DNA of 64,000 nt from Bacteroidota bacterium (GTDB taxonomy: Bacteria > Bacteroidota > Bacteroidia > JACPRZ01). Below the pieces are notes generated by a model. It was not told the DNA's origin and searched no databases. It worked only from the letters and a program-made list of their open reading frames with translations. This document shows positions 8,557 to 17,208 of this stretch, piece after piece. Both the position numbers and the translations under genes were made by a program. Every line of letters begins with the position of its first letter. The first letter of the stretch is position 1. The stretch covers positions 254,156 through 318,155 of the forward strand of contig JACPRZ010000063.1 of NCBI GenBank assembly GCA_016193485.1, written 5' to 3'.

Positions 8557-10761
8557 TCATACTCTTACTCCAATCACCGTCACATCGTCCGTCTGTTCAT
8601 TGGTTCCTTTCCAATTTTCAAATGTGCTTTCAAGAATTTCCTTTTGCTCATGAAGAGGTTTTCCGGCAATGGTAAGGAGCAGTTCTTTCAGGCGGCCCGA
8701 TTTGAATTTCTTTCCGCCAAAAGTTCCTGCCTTCCCGGCAGGAAGGGATCCGTCTCCTGTGGATTTCTTTTCACCACCGAACTGATCCTGGTATCCATCG
8801 GTAAAGGTGTATATCATATCGCCATGCTCTAAAATTATTTTCTTCATGGTAAACGGCACACCGGAGTCCATACCCGCACTTACGGGCATTTCATCTCCTT
8901 TGTATTCCGTAATCTTTCCCCCCCTTACCACCAGAACTCCACGGTTGGCTCCTGAAAATTCCATAATACGATTCTTTATATCGTACCTGCAAATCACCAT
9001 ATCCATGCCGTCCTTAATATCTTCCCTGACGCTACGGTCAGGGCTGACAGAATCGTTTTCCCTGCTTCCGGGATTCAGGCGGTGAATGATATTCTGGCGC
9101 AGCAGGTTGAGAATTTCATGCGGGGCAACGATATTTCTTTCAAGTATGATTTCATCCAAAAAGGATAAGCCCAGCACGCTCATCAATGTCCCGGGCACGC
9201 CATGACCGGTGCAGTCGGCCGTGACCAGATAGAAACAGGAATCCTTTGCCAGTCCCCAGTAAAAATCACCGCTGATAATATCCTTGGGTAAATACAAAAG
9301 GAAATAGTCAGGCAAATATTGACGTATGTAATTGTCAGTGGTAAGCAATGCCTTCTGGATCCGTTTTGCATATTCTATACTGTCCATTATGTTACGGTTT
9401 TTTTCTTCAACCATTTTCTTCTGACCCTCAATTATTTTTTTCTGAAAATTGCTGCTGCGCAGAGAGCGGTAAATAATTATTGCAATTACTGCCACTGCTG
9501 CCGCTACTGCCACGACAAGCCAAAGCGCCAGCCGCTGCCTCCTGCTTTCCGCTTTTGCAACTGCCGCCTCTTTTTCCTTTTCTTTCTTCAGAACCAGGAT
9601 TTCTTTTTCTTTTTTTTCTGTTTCATACTTTGTCTGCATTTCGGCAATCTTTTTATTGCTCTCTTCGCTGAACATGGTGTCCTTTACCGCTGAAAAGAGG
9701 AGATGATACTCGTATGCTTTTCTGAAATTATCCATCTCTGCAAAGGTTTCTGACATCGCCTGGTACAAATCTTTTAATGCTTCTTTTGAGTTGATTTCCT
9801 TTGCAATCTCAATTCCACGGTTCAAATAATCAATGGCTTCCTGGTAATGTTTCATATTGAGGTGCGTCCAGCCGAGATTTAAAAATGATGAGGCGATGCC
9901 ATACTTATCACCCGTCTCCTCTTTTATCCGCAGGGATTTTAAATGATATTCCATCGCCTTGTCGTTGATGCCCTGTTCTCCGTAAATGCACCCGATATTA
10001 TTATAGGTGAAAGACATTCCTTTTTTATTTCCCATCGATTCAAAAATCTTAAGGGCTTTCAGGTAATAACCAACTGCCGTGTCATATTTATTTTGTTCAT
10101 AGTAGAGGATGCCGATGTTATTCAATGACCAGGCAATTCCGTTGCTGTCGCCTGTTTCTACTTCAATCTGCAATGATTTCTCTGAATAATCAATTGCTTT
10201 CCTGTAGTTACCCTGCCTGTAATAGACCAGCCCGATATTTTCATAAGAATCGGCTATCCCCCGTTTGTCACCGGTTTCTTCGCGCAGCGACAATGCTTTA
10301 AGATGATATTCCAGCGACCGGTCGTATTTTCCCTGTTCCCATAATACGATACCGGTATTATTTAAACATTTCGCCATGCCGTTTTTATATCCCGCTGACT
10401 CAAGCAACCTGTACGCCTTCCCGTAGTGATCAATCGCATCCTGAAAATCACCTTTTTCCCGGAATACATCCCCGATATGATTCATAGCAATCCCTTCTCC
10501 TTTTTTCGATTTTATTTTTACTGAAAGTTCCAGGGCTTCATTTCCATATTGCAGGGCTGCATCGTAATCCCCGGTGCTTTTGTGTTCCCAGCAGAGCGCA
10601 TTGAGCAATGCAATCCGCACCGTATCGGCCGTTACAAGTTCAAGATGGTTCCTTAAGGAATCAATTACCCGGTTTTGGCCAATACTTTGGGATATTTCAA
10701 TATTGAATGATGAAAAATAAAAAAGCACAAGAACGGAAAGAAAACGTGCGAAGTTCATCAT
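8557..10761 (-). CDS. TPR sensor with SpoIIE/PP2C-type phosphatase domain
   Basis: A 734-residue paralogue of the gene at 6464. Signal-like segment at residues 1-25; about seven to eight 40-residue TPR units from 45 to 355 (repeated phrase GIAxSxxNIGxxYxxQGxYxxA); Lys/Glu coiled coil 360-405; membrane helix about 407-427; SpoIIE domain about 470-734 with SGDFYW, TADCTGHGVPG, FTDGYQDQ and EQTDDVTVIG. Near residues 668-682 the domain is interrupted by an in-frame insert (SLPAGKAG) encoded by a perfect palindrome at 8724-8744, absent from the two paralogues at the same point. The start overlaps the cobB stop, suggesting co-transcription. Confidence 0.9.
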   Translation of the reverse strand: MMNFARFLSVLVLFYFSSFNIEISQSIGQNRVIDSLRNHLELVTADTVRIALLNALCWEHKSTGDYDAALQYGNEALELSVKIKSKKGEGIAMNHIGDVFREKGDFQDAIDHYGKAYRLLESAGYKNGMAKCLNNTGIVLWEQGKYDRSLEYHLKALSLREETGDKRGIADSYENIGLVYYRQGNYRKAIDYSEKSLQIEVETGDSNGIAWSLNNIGILYYEQNKYDTAVGYYLKALKIFESMGNKKGMSFTYNNIGCIYGEQGINDKAMEYHLKSLRIKEETGDKYGIASSFLNLGWTHLNMKHYQEAIDYLNRGIEIAKEINSKEALKDLYQAMSETFAEMDNFRKAYEYHLLFSAVKDTMFSEESNKKIAEMQTKYETEKKEKEILVLKKEKEKEAAVAKAESRRQRLALWLVVAVAAAVAVIAIIIYRSLRSSNFQKKIIEGQKKMVEEKNRNIMDSIEYAKRIQKALLTTDNYIRQYLPDYFLLYLPKDIISGDFYWGLAKDSCFYLVTADCTGHGVPGTLMSVLGLSFLDEIILERNIVAPHEILNLLRQNIIHRLNPGSRENDSVSPDRSVREDIKDGMDMVICRYDIKNRIMEFSGANRGVLVVRGGKITEYKGDEMPVSAGMDSGVPFTMKKIILEHGDMIYTFTDGYQDQFGGEKKSTGDGSLPAGKAGTFGGKKFKSGRLKELLLTIAGKPLHEQKEILESTFENWKGTNEQTDDVTVIGVRV
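8724..8744. repeat. In-frame palindrome inside a SpoIIE gene
   Basis: TTCCTGCC and GGCAGGAA form perfect 8-base arms around TTCCC. The element lies inside the coding frame of the minus-strand SpoIIE phosphatase, between FGGEKKSTGDG and TFGGKKFKSGR. There the paralogues run directly from the Gly-rich loop into KKFKSRRLKELL (or KKLKYSAMKELF). It resembles the CCTGCC/GGCAGG elements at 11556, 32831 and 62708. Confidence 0.75.
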
Positions 10762-11444
10762 TTCTCCAGGAGTTTCTCTACCAGTTCCGGTACGCCTTTG
10801 GTCGCTTTTTCGGCTATGATATGAAGATTATTTATGTTATTGCGGGGCTGGGCATTCGGATCAATATAGTATTTGCGTATGGGATGTGGCGCCATGTCAA
10901 GCAATCCTGCTGCCGGGTAAACGACCAGCGAGGTTCCAACAACAATCAGGATATCCGCCTGGGAGGTAAATTCAGCGGCATGCGGTAATTCGGGAACCAT
11001 TTCACCGAACCAAACCACATGCGGCCGGAGTTGCGAACCTTTCGGACAGATATCTCCCATTTTAAGCCCGTCATTTTTTGTAGGGAATACCAGGTCGGAA
11101 TCTTTGCTGCTGCGGCATTTCATGATCTCACCGTGAAGGTGGAGGACATTTTTACTTCCGGCACGTTCATGAAGGTCGTCAATGTTCTGGGTGATAATTT
11201 GCACGTCATATTTTTTTTCCAGTTTAACAAGGGCTGAATGTGCGGCATTGGGTTTTGCTTTGAGCGCCTGCTGCCTCCGTATATTATAAAATTCAACAAC
11301 AAGAGATGGATTTTTTTCCCATGCCGAAGGAGTGGCGACATCCTCAATGCGGTAATTTTCCCATAACCCATCGCTGTCGCGAAACGTTTTAAGCCCGCTC
11401 TCAGCGCTTATGCCCGCACCCGTAAGAACGACAATTTTTTTCAA
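10758..11444 (-). CDS. cobB: NAD-dependent sirtuin deacylase
   Basis: A 228-residue Sir2-family enzyme that removes acyl groups from lysines using NAD+. Motifs: GAGISAESGLKTFRD at about 8-22 (NAD binding), TQNIDDLHERAG at about 91-102, catalytic His in HLHGE near 108, and GTSLVVYPAAGL near 178. A Tyr-x-x-Arg pair in FYNIRR resembles the signature of bacterial class III sirtuins that prefer succinyl or malonyl groups. Only two Cys remain in the zinc-ribbon region, so structural zinc may be lost. Acs, a classical sirtuin target, is encoded about 4 kb away on the same strand but not in the same operon. Confidence 0.9.
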   Translation of the reverse strand: MKKIVVLTGAGISAESGLKTFRDSDGLWENYRIEDVATPSAWEKNPSLVVEFYNIRRQQALKAKPNAAHSALVKLEKKYDVQIITQNIDDLHERAGSKNVLHLHGEIMKCRSSKDSDLVFPTKNDGLKMGDICPKGSQLRPHVVWFGEMVPELPHAAEFTSQADILIVVGTSLVVYPAAGLLDMAPHPIRKYYIDPNAQPRNNINNLHIIAEKATKGVPELVEKLLEK

Positions 11445-11494
11445 TTTGACACTGATTACTCTGATTTATAGAACAATAGTCCGGTACTTTTTTA

Positions 11495-11590
11495 TCTCTC
11501 GCCAAGGCGCAAAGTTCGCAAGGTTTTAAAATTCAATTCTTTGCGCTCTTGGCGACCCTGCCTACCGGCAGGCAGGTTTGTGAGAAATGA
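11495..11590. repeat. Inverted repeat with a second palindrome inserted next to one arm
   Basis: Left arm 11495-11523 (starting TCTCTCGCCAAGGCGCAAAG) is complementary to 11539-11555 (CTTTGCGCTCTTGGCGA). Directly after the right arm comes a 27-base element (11556-11582, core CCTACCGGCAGG), followed by GAGA, which looks like the end of the interrupted arm. Almost the same 27 bases sit inside an unrelated inverted repeat at 62708. No gene is visible in this roughly 245-base gap. Confidence 0.7.
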
Positions 11591-11690
11591 ATTTGTATTA
11601 TATTGATTTTTAAATACATAAAAATTTTTACCGGAGTATTGATAGAAAAGAGATTGTTTAAATTACGAGTTCATTTATCATTGACAAAAA

Positions 11691-12401
11691 CTAATTTTTG
11701 CCGAGACGCATTCGTATAACACCCCAGAACGCTTCTTTAAAAATAGACATGCTCATTTTTGACACGCCTTCTTTGCGGTCAATGAAGGTGATGGGAACTT
11801 CAACCACCCTGAAGCCGGCCCGATATGCCCTGTATTTCATTTCTATCTGGAAGGCATATCCGATAAAGCGTATCGCATCAAGGTTTAGTTTACTCAGCAC
11901 TTCTTTTTTATAGCATTTGAATCCTGCCGTGGGATCCATTACCGGCATCCATAAGATCATTCTTACATAAAGCGATGCAAACTGTGAAAGCATTTTGCGG
12001 TTCAATGGCCAGTTCTCCACATTCCCCCCCCCTGTATAACGTGAACCTACCGCCACATCAGCGCCATTTTTGCAGGCATTCAGCAGCCGAGGCAGATCAT
12101 CCGGGTTATGCGAAAAATCGGCATCCATTTCAAAGATGAAATCATAATTTTTTCCGAGCGCCCATTTAAAGCCATGAATGTATGCGGTGCCGAGGCCAAG
12201 TTTGCCTTTTCGCCCCTCTAAAAACAACCTTCCGGGAAATTCCGCTGTGAGATTTTTTACAATCTGAGCAGTTCCGTCCGGTGATCCATCATCCACCACC
12301 AGGATGTGAAAATTATCATCCAGGGAAAAAACTTTCCGGATGATTTTCTCAATATTCTCCTTTTCGTTGTAGGAAGGAATAATTACAACTGCCTGCGCCA
12401 T
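11691..12401 (-). CDS. Polyprenol-phosphate mannosyltransferase (GT2, DPM1-like)
   Basis: A 236-residue family-2 glycosyltransferase without the C-terminal membrane helices seen in some homologues. It transfers mannose (or another hexose) from GDP to a polyprenyl phosphate at the inner membrane face. Motifs: VIIPSYNEKENI (N-terminal nucleotide-binding loop), VVDDGSPDGT, and EMDADFSHNPDDL (DxD-type metal site), plus AVGSRYTGGG. The first Met-Leu pair (12407) is optional; MAQAVVII at 12401 matches the family better. The lipid-linked sugar could feed the GT39-type membrane proteins encoded at 48164 and 58580. Confidence 0.85.
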   Translation of the reverse strand: MAQAVVIIPSYNEKENIEKIIRKVFSLDDNFHILVVDDGSPDGTAQIVKNLTAEFPGRLFLEGRKGKLGLGTAYIHGFKWALGKNYDFIFEMDADFSHNPDDLPRLLNACKNGADVAVGSRYTGGGNVENWPLNRKMLSQFASLYVRMILWMPVMDPTAGFKCYKKEVLSKLNLDAIRFIGYAFQIEMKYRAYRAGFRVVEVPITFIDRKEGVSKMSMSIFKEAFWGVIRMRLGKN

Positions 12402-12455
12402 CAGCAAACCCGGTATTTAATACGAAGTTAATACATTTTCGGGTTACTTTCCCAT

Positions 12456-14438
12456 CTACCTTCCCAGATATACCATCAGCACCGAAACATCGGCAGGCGA
12501 TACTCCGCTGATGCGCGATGCGTGACCGAGGGTTTCCGGTTTGAATTTAGCAAATTTTTGCCGCGCTTCATTAGAGAGCCCTTTAATTTTTACAAAATCA
12601 AACCCGGCCGGGATTTTCACATATTCAAGCCGGTTCATTTTATCTGCCATTTCTTTTTCGCGGGCAAGGTATCCATCGTATTTCAATAAAATTTCCGCCT
12701 GGAAAAGAGCGCCATCGCTGGAGCAGTTATCATCCTCTGTCAATTGTTGAAGTCCGGGAAGATGCTTCTTTAGTATTGAATTATTAACATTGGGTCTTGC
12801 CAGGATATTCACTAATTTTATTTTTCGCGTCACCGGTTCGCTCCCGGCATCTTCAAGGATTTTATTGGCTTCCGAGGGACTAACGCTTTCAGAACGGAAA
12901 TATTCCAGAATTTTATCCGTATCGCGGATTTTTTTTTCAACTTGTTTCATCCTGTCGTCACCGGCAAGGCCAAGGGCATGTGATTTCGGGGTAAGGCGGA
13001 CATCCGCATTATCCTGCCTGAGCGAGAGGCGGAATTCAGCGCGGGAAGTGAACATCCGGTAGGGCTCCTCGGTGCCTTTGGTTACCAGATCATCAATAAG
13101 AACGCCAATGTATGCTTCATCCCTGCCGAGGATGAAAGAATCTTTATTATTTGTTTTTCCGCCAGAGGTGGATCCGCCTCTGGCGGAAAGGTGAGCGTTG
13201 ATGCCGGCCATAAGTCCCTGGCATGCCGCCTCTTCGTAACCGGTTGTGCCGTTTATCTGCCCGGCAAACCAGAGATTTTCAACCAGTTTGGTCTCAAGAG
13301 TATGATGCAACTGGTGGGGGGGGAAATAATCGTACTCAATAGCGTAGCCGGGCCGGAACATTTTTACGTTTTCAAACCCTGCTATTTTCCGCAATGCTTT
13401 TTCCTGTACGTCTTCGGGCAGGGATGTGGAGAATCCGTTGACGTAAACTTCAACCGTGTCCCACCCTTCGGGTTCAATAAATAACTGGTGCCGGTTTTTA
13501 CCGGCAAAACGGTCTATTTTATCTTCTATGGAAGGACAATATCTCGGGCCGGTTCCTTTTATCCTGCCGCTGAACATGGGCGATTTATCAAAACCGGTGC
13601 GGAGAAGATCATGTACTTCCGAATTCGTGTAAGCGATCCAGCAACTTTTTTGAACCCCACCCCCGACCCCTCCCCCTTTGGGGAGGGAAGTATTTTTCTC
13701 AAAGGGAGAAGTACCCGGAATAAATGAAAATTTACTGGGCGGATCATCGCCCTTCTGCTCTTCCATTTTTAAATAATCAAGGGAGCGGCCGTCCACGCGG
13801 GGGGGGGTACCTGTTTTAAACCGGTCGTTGGTAAAACCGTATTGCCGGAGGTTTTCAGTCAGGCCCTCGGCCGGCTTTTCGCCAATCCTGCCCCCGGTAA
13901 AGTTTTTTTCCCCGATATGAATTATTCCGTTCAGGAAAGTGCCATTGGTAAGAATCACTGCTTTGCTGTGTATTTCATTTCCGAGCATGGTAATTACGCC
14001 TGTCGCCTTTAACCTGCCGCCTTTTTCCACTACAATAATTTCTTTCACCATATCCTGGCGCATGTCAAGATTAGGAATTTTCTCAAGCATGGTGCGCCAT
14101 GTCCATGAAAAAAGCGTGCGGTCGTTCTGCGATCTGGGGCTCCACATGGCGGGACCCTTGGAACGGTTGAGCATCCGGAACTGGATCATGGTGTTGTCAG
14201 TGACAATACCCGACAAACCACCCAGCGCATCAATCTCCCGCACAATCTGTCCCTTGGCAATACCGCCCATTGCCGGGTTACACGACATCTGCGCCATCCG
14301 GGTAAGGTCCATGGTAATGAGCAAGACCTTTGAACCCATTGTAGCGGCAGCGGCAGCGGCTTCACAGCCGGCATGACCGGCACCGACTATGATGATGTCG
14401 TATTCTTGTCTCAAATTGAAAATGAAAAAGAAAGTCAA
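12456..14438 (-). CDS. mnmG: tRNA uridine-5-carboxymethylaminomethyl modification enzyme
   Basis: A 660-residue FAD-dependent partner of MnmE for wobble U34 modification. Motifs: DIIIVGAGHAGCEAA (FAD), SCNPAMGGIAKG, NGTFLNGIIHIGE, PRYCPSIEDK, DEAYIGVLIDDLVTKGT. The family is usually about 620 residues. The surplus comes from two in-frame inserts encoded by repeats: about residues 240-263, between the SKFSF and the SCWIAYTN motifs (element 13650-13719), and about 417-428, before the DEAYIG motif (perfect palindrome 13156-13189). The start is uncertain: MTFFFIFN is atypical, and a TTG codon just before RQEYD would give a family-like N-terminus. It also holds 8- and 9-base G runs at Pro-Pro codons (13316, 13799). 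Confidence 0.95.
   Translation of the reverse strand: MTFFFIFNLRQEYDIIIVGAGHAGCEAAAAAATMGSKVLLITMDLTRMAQMSCNPAMGGIAKGQIVREIDALGGLSGIVTDNTMIQFRMLNRSKGPAMWSPRSQNDRTLFSWTWRTMLEKIPNLDMRQDMVKEIIVVEKGGRLKATGVITMLGNEIHSKAVILTNGTFLNGIIHIGEKNFTGGRIGEKPAEGLTENLRQYGFTNDRFKTGTPPRVDGRSLDYLKMEEQKGDDPPSKFSFIPGTSPFEKNTSLPKGGGVGGGVQKSCWIAYTNSEVHDLLRTGFDKSPMFSGRIKGTGPRYCPSIEDKIDRFAGKNRHQLFIEPEGWDTVEVYVNGFSTSLPEDVQEKALRKIAGFENVKMFRPGYAIEYDYFPPHQLHHTLETKLVENLWFAGQINGTTGYEEAACQGLMAGINAHLSARGGSTSGGKTNNKDSFILGRDEAYIGVLIDDLVTKGTEEPYRMFTSRAEFRLSLRQDNADVRLTPKSHALGLAGDDRMKQVEKKIRDTDKILEYFRSESVSPSEANKILEDAGSEPVTRKIKLVNILARPNVNNSILKKHLPGLQQLTEDDNCSSDGALFQAEILLKYDGYLAREKEMADKMNRLEYVKIPAGFDFVKIKGLSNEARQKFAKFKPETLGHASRISGVSPADVSVLMVYLGR
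13156..13189. repeat. Perfect palindrome translated inside mnmG
   Basis: Thirteen-base perfect arms (TTTCCGCCAGAGG and its complement) surround an 8-base loop. In the mnmG frame it encodes a Gly/Ser-rich stretch (ARGGSTSGGK) placed between AGINAHL and the RDEAYIGVLIDDL motif. Known MnmG proteins have only a short linker there. Because 34 bases are not a multiple of three, flanking bases must have made up the frame. Confidence 0.8.
13650..13719. repeat. C/G-rich element translated inside mnmG
   Basis: Contains the hairpin CCTCCCC/GGGGAGG (about 13669-13686), the lead-in ACCCCACCCCCGACC and a downstream partner CAAAGGGAGAAG. This is the same composite element that lies between genes elsewhere in the window and inside the kelch/SprB gene at 17333. 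It adds about 24 residues (GTSPFEKNTSLPKGGGVGGG) to MnmG before KSCWIAYTNSEVHDLL. Confidence 0.75.
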
Positions 14439-14465
14439 AAAGTCAGCAGTATACCGGTAATGATA

Positions 14466-14825
14466 TTACGCCATTAATATTTCGTATGGGACACCCAATC
14501 CGTCATGCAGCGCTTTGATGACGCGTTTGGACAATTCACGTTTCCTTCGCATTACTTCTGAAACCAGGCTCTTGCTCCCGCCAAAATACTTTACCAGGTC
14601 TTTCCGGCTCAATCCTTTTTCCTGCATGATGTATTTTATCGCTTCAACCGGATCGGGCGCTTCAATGGGGTAATGGAGATCTTCGTATGCCTCAACAAGT
14701 GTAGAAATAATATCCAGTTCATCAAACTCTTTTGTTCCTTCTTTAGGATTTAAAACAACCAGTTCATCAATCCTCTTAAGGGCGGACTGGTAATCTTTTT
14801 CGGATCTTACAGGTTTGATCTTCAT
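14466..14825 (-). CDS. higA: HigA-like antitoxin (Xre-type HTH)
   Basis: A 119-residue protein with an acidic helical N-terminal half (about 1-55) and a C-terminal helix-turn-helix (about 60-110, GLSRKDLVKYFGGSKSLVSE). This is the layout of HigA antitoxins, which bind the toxin and repress their own promoter. It follows the HigB-like gene by 12 bases in the same direction, the toxin-first order typical of higBA. Auto-regulation upstream of 15131 is inferred. Confidence 0.85.
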   Translation of the reverse strand: MKIKPVRSEKDYQSALKRIDELVVLNPKEGTKEFDELDIISTLVEAYEDLHYPIEAPDPVEAIKYIMQEKGLSRKDLVKYFGGSKSLVSEVMRRKRELSKRVIKALHDGLGVPYEILMA

Positions 14826-14837
14826 AATACAGGAGAT

Positions 14838-15131
14838 TCAAATTGTTTCGGCATCAATTTTATTGTATTGATTATGGGTCCCGATGAAACGAATAAAGAG
14901 TTTTTGCATTTTGAATGCAACATAAACAACTAACCTGTAATCATTCCCTTTAATGTTGAACACCACCCGATTGTTTCCTATTATACTTGCATTACCAAAA
15001 AGTTTTTTTATTTCGTAGGTGTTTACCCATTTTTGTTTTTCAACGATCTTGTGCCATGTTTTAAGCGGAATTTCAGCATCGTGATGTTTTTCCCAAAATT
15101 CCCGCAACGCCCTTTTTGCAATAATCCTCAT
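14838..15131 (-). CDS. higB: HigB-like toxin (RelE-superfamily mRNA interferase)
   Basis: A 97-residue basic protein of the HigB family, expected to cleave mRNA at the ribosome. Family features are visible: the MRIIAKRALREFWEKHHDAE opening, GNNRVVFNIKGNDYRLVVYV in the beta-sheet core, and FIRFIGTHNQYNKID at the end with the Tyr-Asp-x-Ile close. The Met at 15131 is chosen over 15143 because MRII is the usual start. It heads a two-gene unit with higA and lies between mnmG and acs. Confidence 0.85.
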   Translation of the reverse strand: MRIIAKRALREFWEKHHDAEIPLKTWHKIVEKQKWVNTYEIKKLFGNASIIGNNRVVFNIKGNDYRLVVYVAFKMQKLFIRFIGTHNQYNKIDAETI

Positions 15132-15213
15132 TACCGGTTGCAAAATTAGTAAAAAATGTGACTGGGTTTACAAAATGTGAACCAATTCTAATTCGACATC
15201 TGTCAGTGGGCGA

Positions 15214-17109
15214 TTACAATGCTCCCGCCTTAATCTCATCCACTACCGAAGGGTCCAGCAGGGTGGTGGTATCGCCAAGGTTGGACGTGTCGCCTTCGGC
15301 AATTTTGCGCAGTATCCTTCGCATGATTTTTCCGCTGCGCGTTTTGGGTAAGCCGCGCACGATTTGAATTTTATCGGGTCTTCCGATGGATCCCATGAAT
15401 TTTGTAACGGTATCGGAAATTTCTTTTTTCAGTTTTTCCTTATCGCTACGTTCCCTTTCGGGAATCACGAAAGCGTAAATGCCCCATCCCTTTATTGCAT
15501 GCGGAAAACCTACGACTGCCGATTCAACAATATCGGGGTGCTGATTGATGGCATTTTCAACTTCGGCAGTGCCGAGAAGATGTCCTGAAACTTTGATAAC
15601 ATCATCCACTCTTCCTGTAATCCGGTAAAAACCGTTCTCATCGCGTTTACATCCGTCACCGGTGAAATAATATCCTTTGTATTGTTCAAAATAATTTTCA
15701 CGGCAACGCGCATGGTTCCTGTACGTTGTGCGAATCATCCCTGGCCATGGAAATTTAATGCAAAGGCGACCTTCCACGTTATTACCGGAAAGTTCTTTTC
15801 CGTTCTCATCCACAATTGCCGGTTGAATTCCCGGGAAAGGAAGTGTTGCGAAAGAGGGTTTCAGGGGAGTGATTCCTGCCAGCGGTGTAATAAGAATGCC
15901 GCCTGTTTCGGTCTGCCACCAGGTATCAACAATGGGGCATCTTTTTTTCCCGATATTATCGTTATACCAGTGCCATGCTTCTTCGTTGATGGGTTCACCT
16001 ACCGTGCCGAGCACTCTCAGGGAATCCAGTTTATACGGTTTAACATATTCCAGTCCCATCGCCTGCAATGAGCGTATTGCAGTGGGAGCCGTATAAATAA
16101 TGTTCACTTTGTATTTATCAACGATTTTCCAGAACCTGCCCGCATCGGGCCAGGTGGGAATGCCTTCAAACATGAGTGTTGTTGCACCGGCAAGAAGCGG
16201 TCCGTATACAAGATATGTATGTCCGGTGACCCAGCCGATGTCGGCTGTGCACCAGTAAATATCTCCGTCATTATACTGGAAAACATTCCTGAAAGTATAA
16301 TCGGCAAAGACCATGTAGCCGGCAGTAGTGTGAACCACGCCTTTTGGTTTGCCGGTAGAACCTGAAGTGTAGAGAATAAAGAGCATATCTTCAGCATCCA
16401 TCACTTCGGGGTGGCAATCGTGATGAGTGTTATTGATTTCCTCATGGCACCAGAAATCCCTGCCCGGCTGCATCCGGACGTCTGAACCGGTTCTTTTCAG
16501 AACAATAACTTTTTTTACGGAAGGACAATTTTTCAGCGCATCATCAACCACATTTTTCAGCGGGATATCTTTTGCCCCGCGGAAAGCGCCATCGGCAGTG
16601 ATCACCATGCAACATTCGGCATCGTTGATGCGGTCGGCAAGGGAGTTGAATGAAAACCCTCCGAAGACAACCGAGTGAATGGCACCGATACGCGCACAAC
16701 CAAGCAACGCGATGGCAAGTTCAGGGACCATACCCATATAAATGCAGACCCTGTCGCCTTTTTTCACTCCATGGTGACGGAGCATATTTGCAAAGCGGCA
16801 GACCTCATGATAAAGTTCCCGGTAAGTGAATGTTCTTCCTTTTTCATCCGGGTTGTTAGGTTCCCATATAAGGGCTGTCTGTTTGGCGCGGGATTCAAGA
16901 TGGCGGTCAAGGCAGTTTTCGGTGATGTTGAGTTTGCCTCCGGTGAACCATTTTACATCGGGTTCGCTAAAATTCCATTTGAGCACTTCATCCCATTTCC
17001 TGCGCCAGTAATATTCTCCGGCTACGGAAACCCAGAATTTTTCGGGATTTTTTACGCTTTCGGAATAAACAGTTTTATATTCTTCAAATGAAGTTATGCG
17101 GGTTGACAT
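15214..17109 (-). CDS. acs: Acetyl-CoA synthetase (AMP-forming)
   Basis: A 631-residue enzyme converting acetate, ATP and CoA to acetyl-CoA through acetyl-AMP in the cytoplasm. Motifs: YTSGSTGKPKGV (P-loop/A3) near residue 250, DTWWQTETGG near 395, YFTGDGCKRDENG near 480, and the C-terminal PKTRSGKIMRRIL whose Lys is the usual acylation switch removed by sirtuins. The length is near the family norm. It stands alone, upstream of higBA in the same direction. Confidence 0.95.
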   Translation of the reverse strand: MSTRITSFEEYKTVYSESVKNPEKFWVSVAGEYYWRRKWDEVLKWNFSEPDVKWFTGGKLNITENCLDRHLESRAKQTALIWEPNNPDEKGRTFTYRELYHEVCRFANMLRHHGVKKGDRVCIYMGMVPELAIALLGCARIGAIHSVVFGGFSFNSLADRINDAECCMVITADGAFRGAKDIPLKNVVDDALKNCPSVKKVIVLKRTGSDVRMQPGRDFWCHEEINNTHHDCHPEVMDAEDMLFILYTSGSTGKPKGVVHTTAGYMVFADYTFRNVFQYNDGDIYWCTADIGWVTGHTYLVYGPLLAGATTLMFEGIPTWPDAGRFWKIVDKYKVNIIYTAPTAIRSLQAMGLEYVKPYKLDSLRVLGTVGEPINEEAWHWYNDNIGKKRCPIVDTWWQTETGGILITPLAGITPLKPSFATLPFPGIQPAIVDENGKELSGNNVEGRLCIKFPWPGMIRTTYRNHARCRENYFEQYKGYYFTGDGCKRDENGFYRITGRVDDVIKVSGHLLGTAEVENAINQHPDIVESAVVGFPHAIKGWGIYAFVIPERERSDKEKLKKEISDTVTKFMGSIGRPDKIQIVRGLPKTRSGKIMRRILRKIAEGDTSNLGDTTTLLDPSVVDEIKAGAL

Positions 17110-17208
17110 AGGGGGTTTATGGATTATGATTCAAATAAAAGGCAGCAAAAATAAGAAAAAGGAGGGATGGGAATTTGGACAGAAATTGGTAATGCAGTAA
17201 GCCAAAGT

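Noticed and set aside
13156-13189. In-frame palindromes as assembly or vector artefacts
   Set aside because: Different element families occur in many genes, keep the frame, and also occur between genes; a single artefact would not explain this.
14466-15131. higBA as part of a larger defence island
   Set aside because: The neighbours are mnmG and acs, both housekeeping; no other defence gene adjoins the pair.
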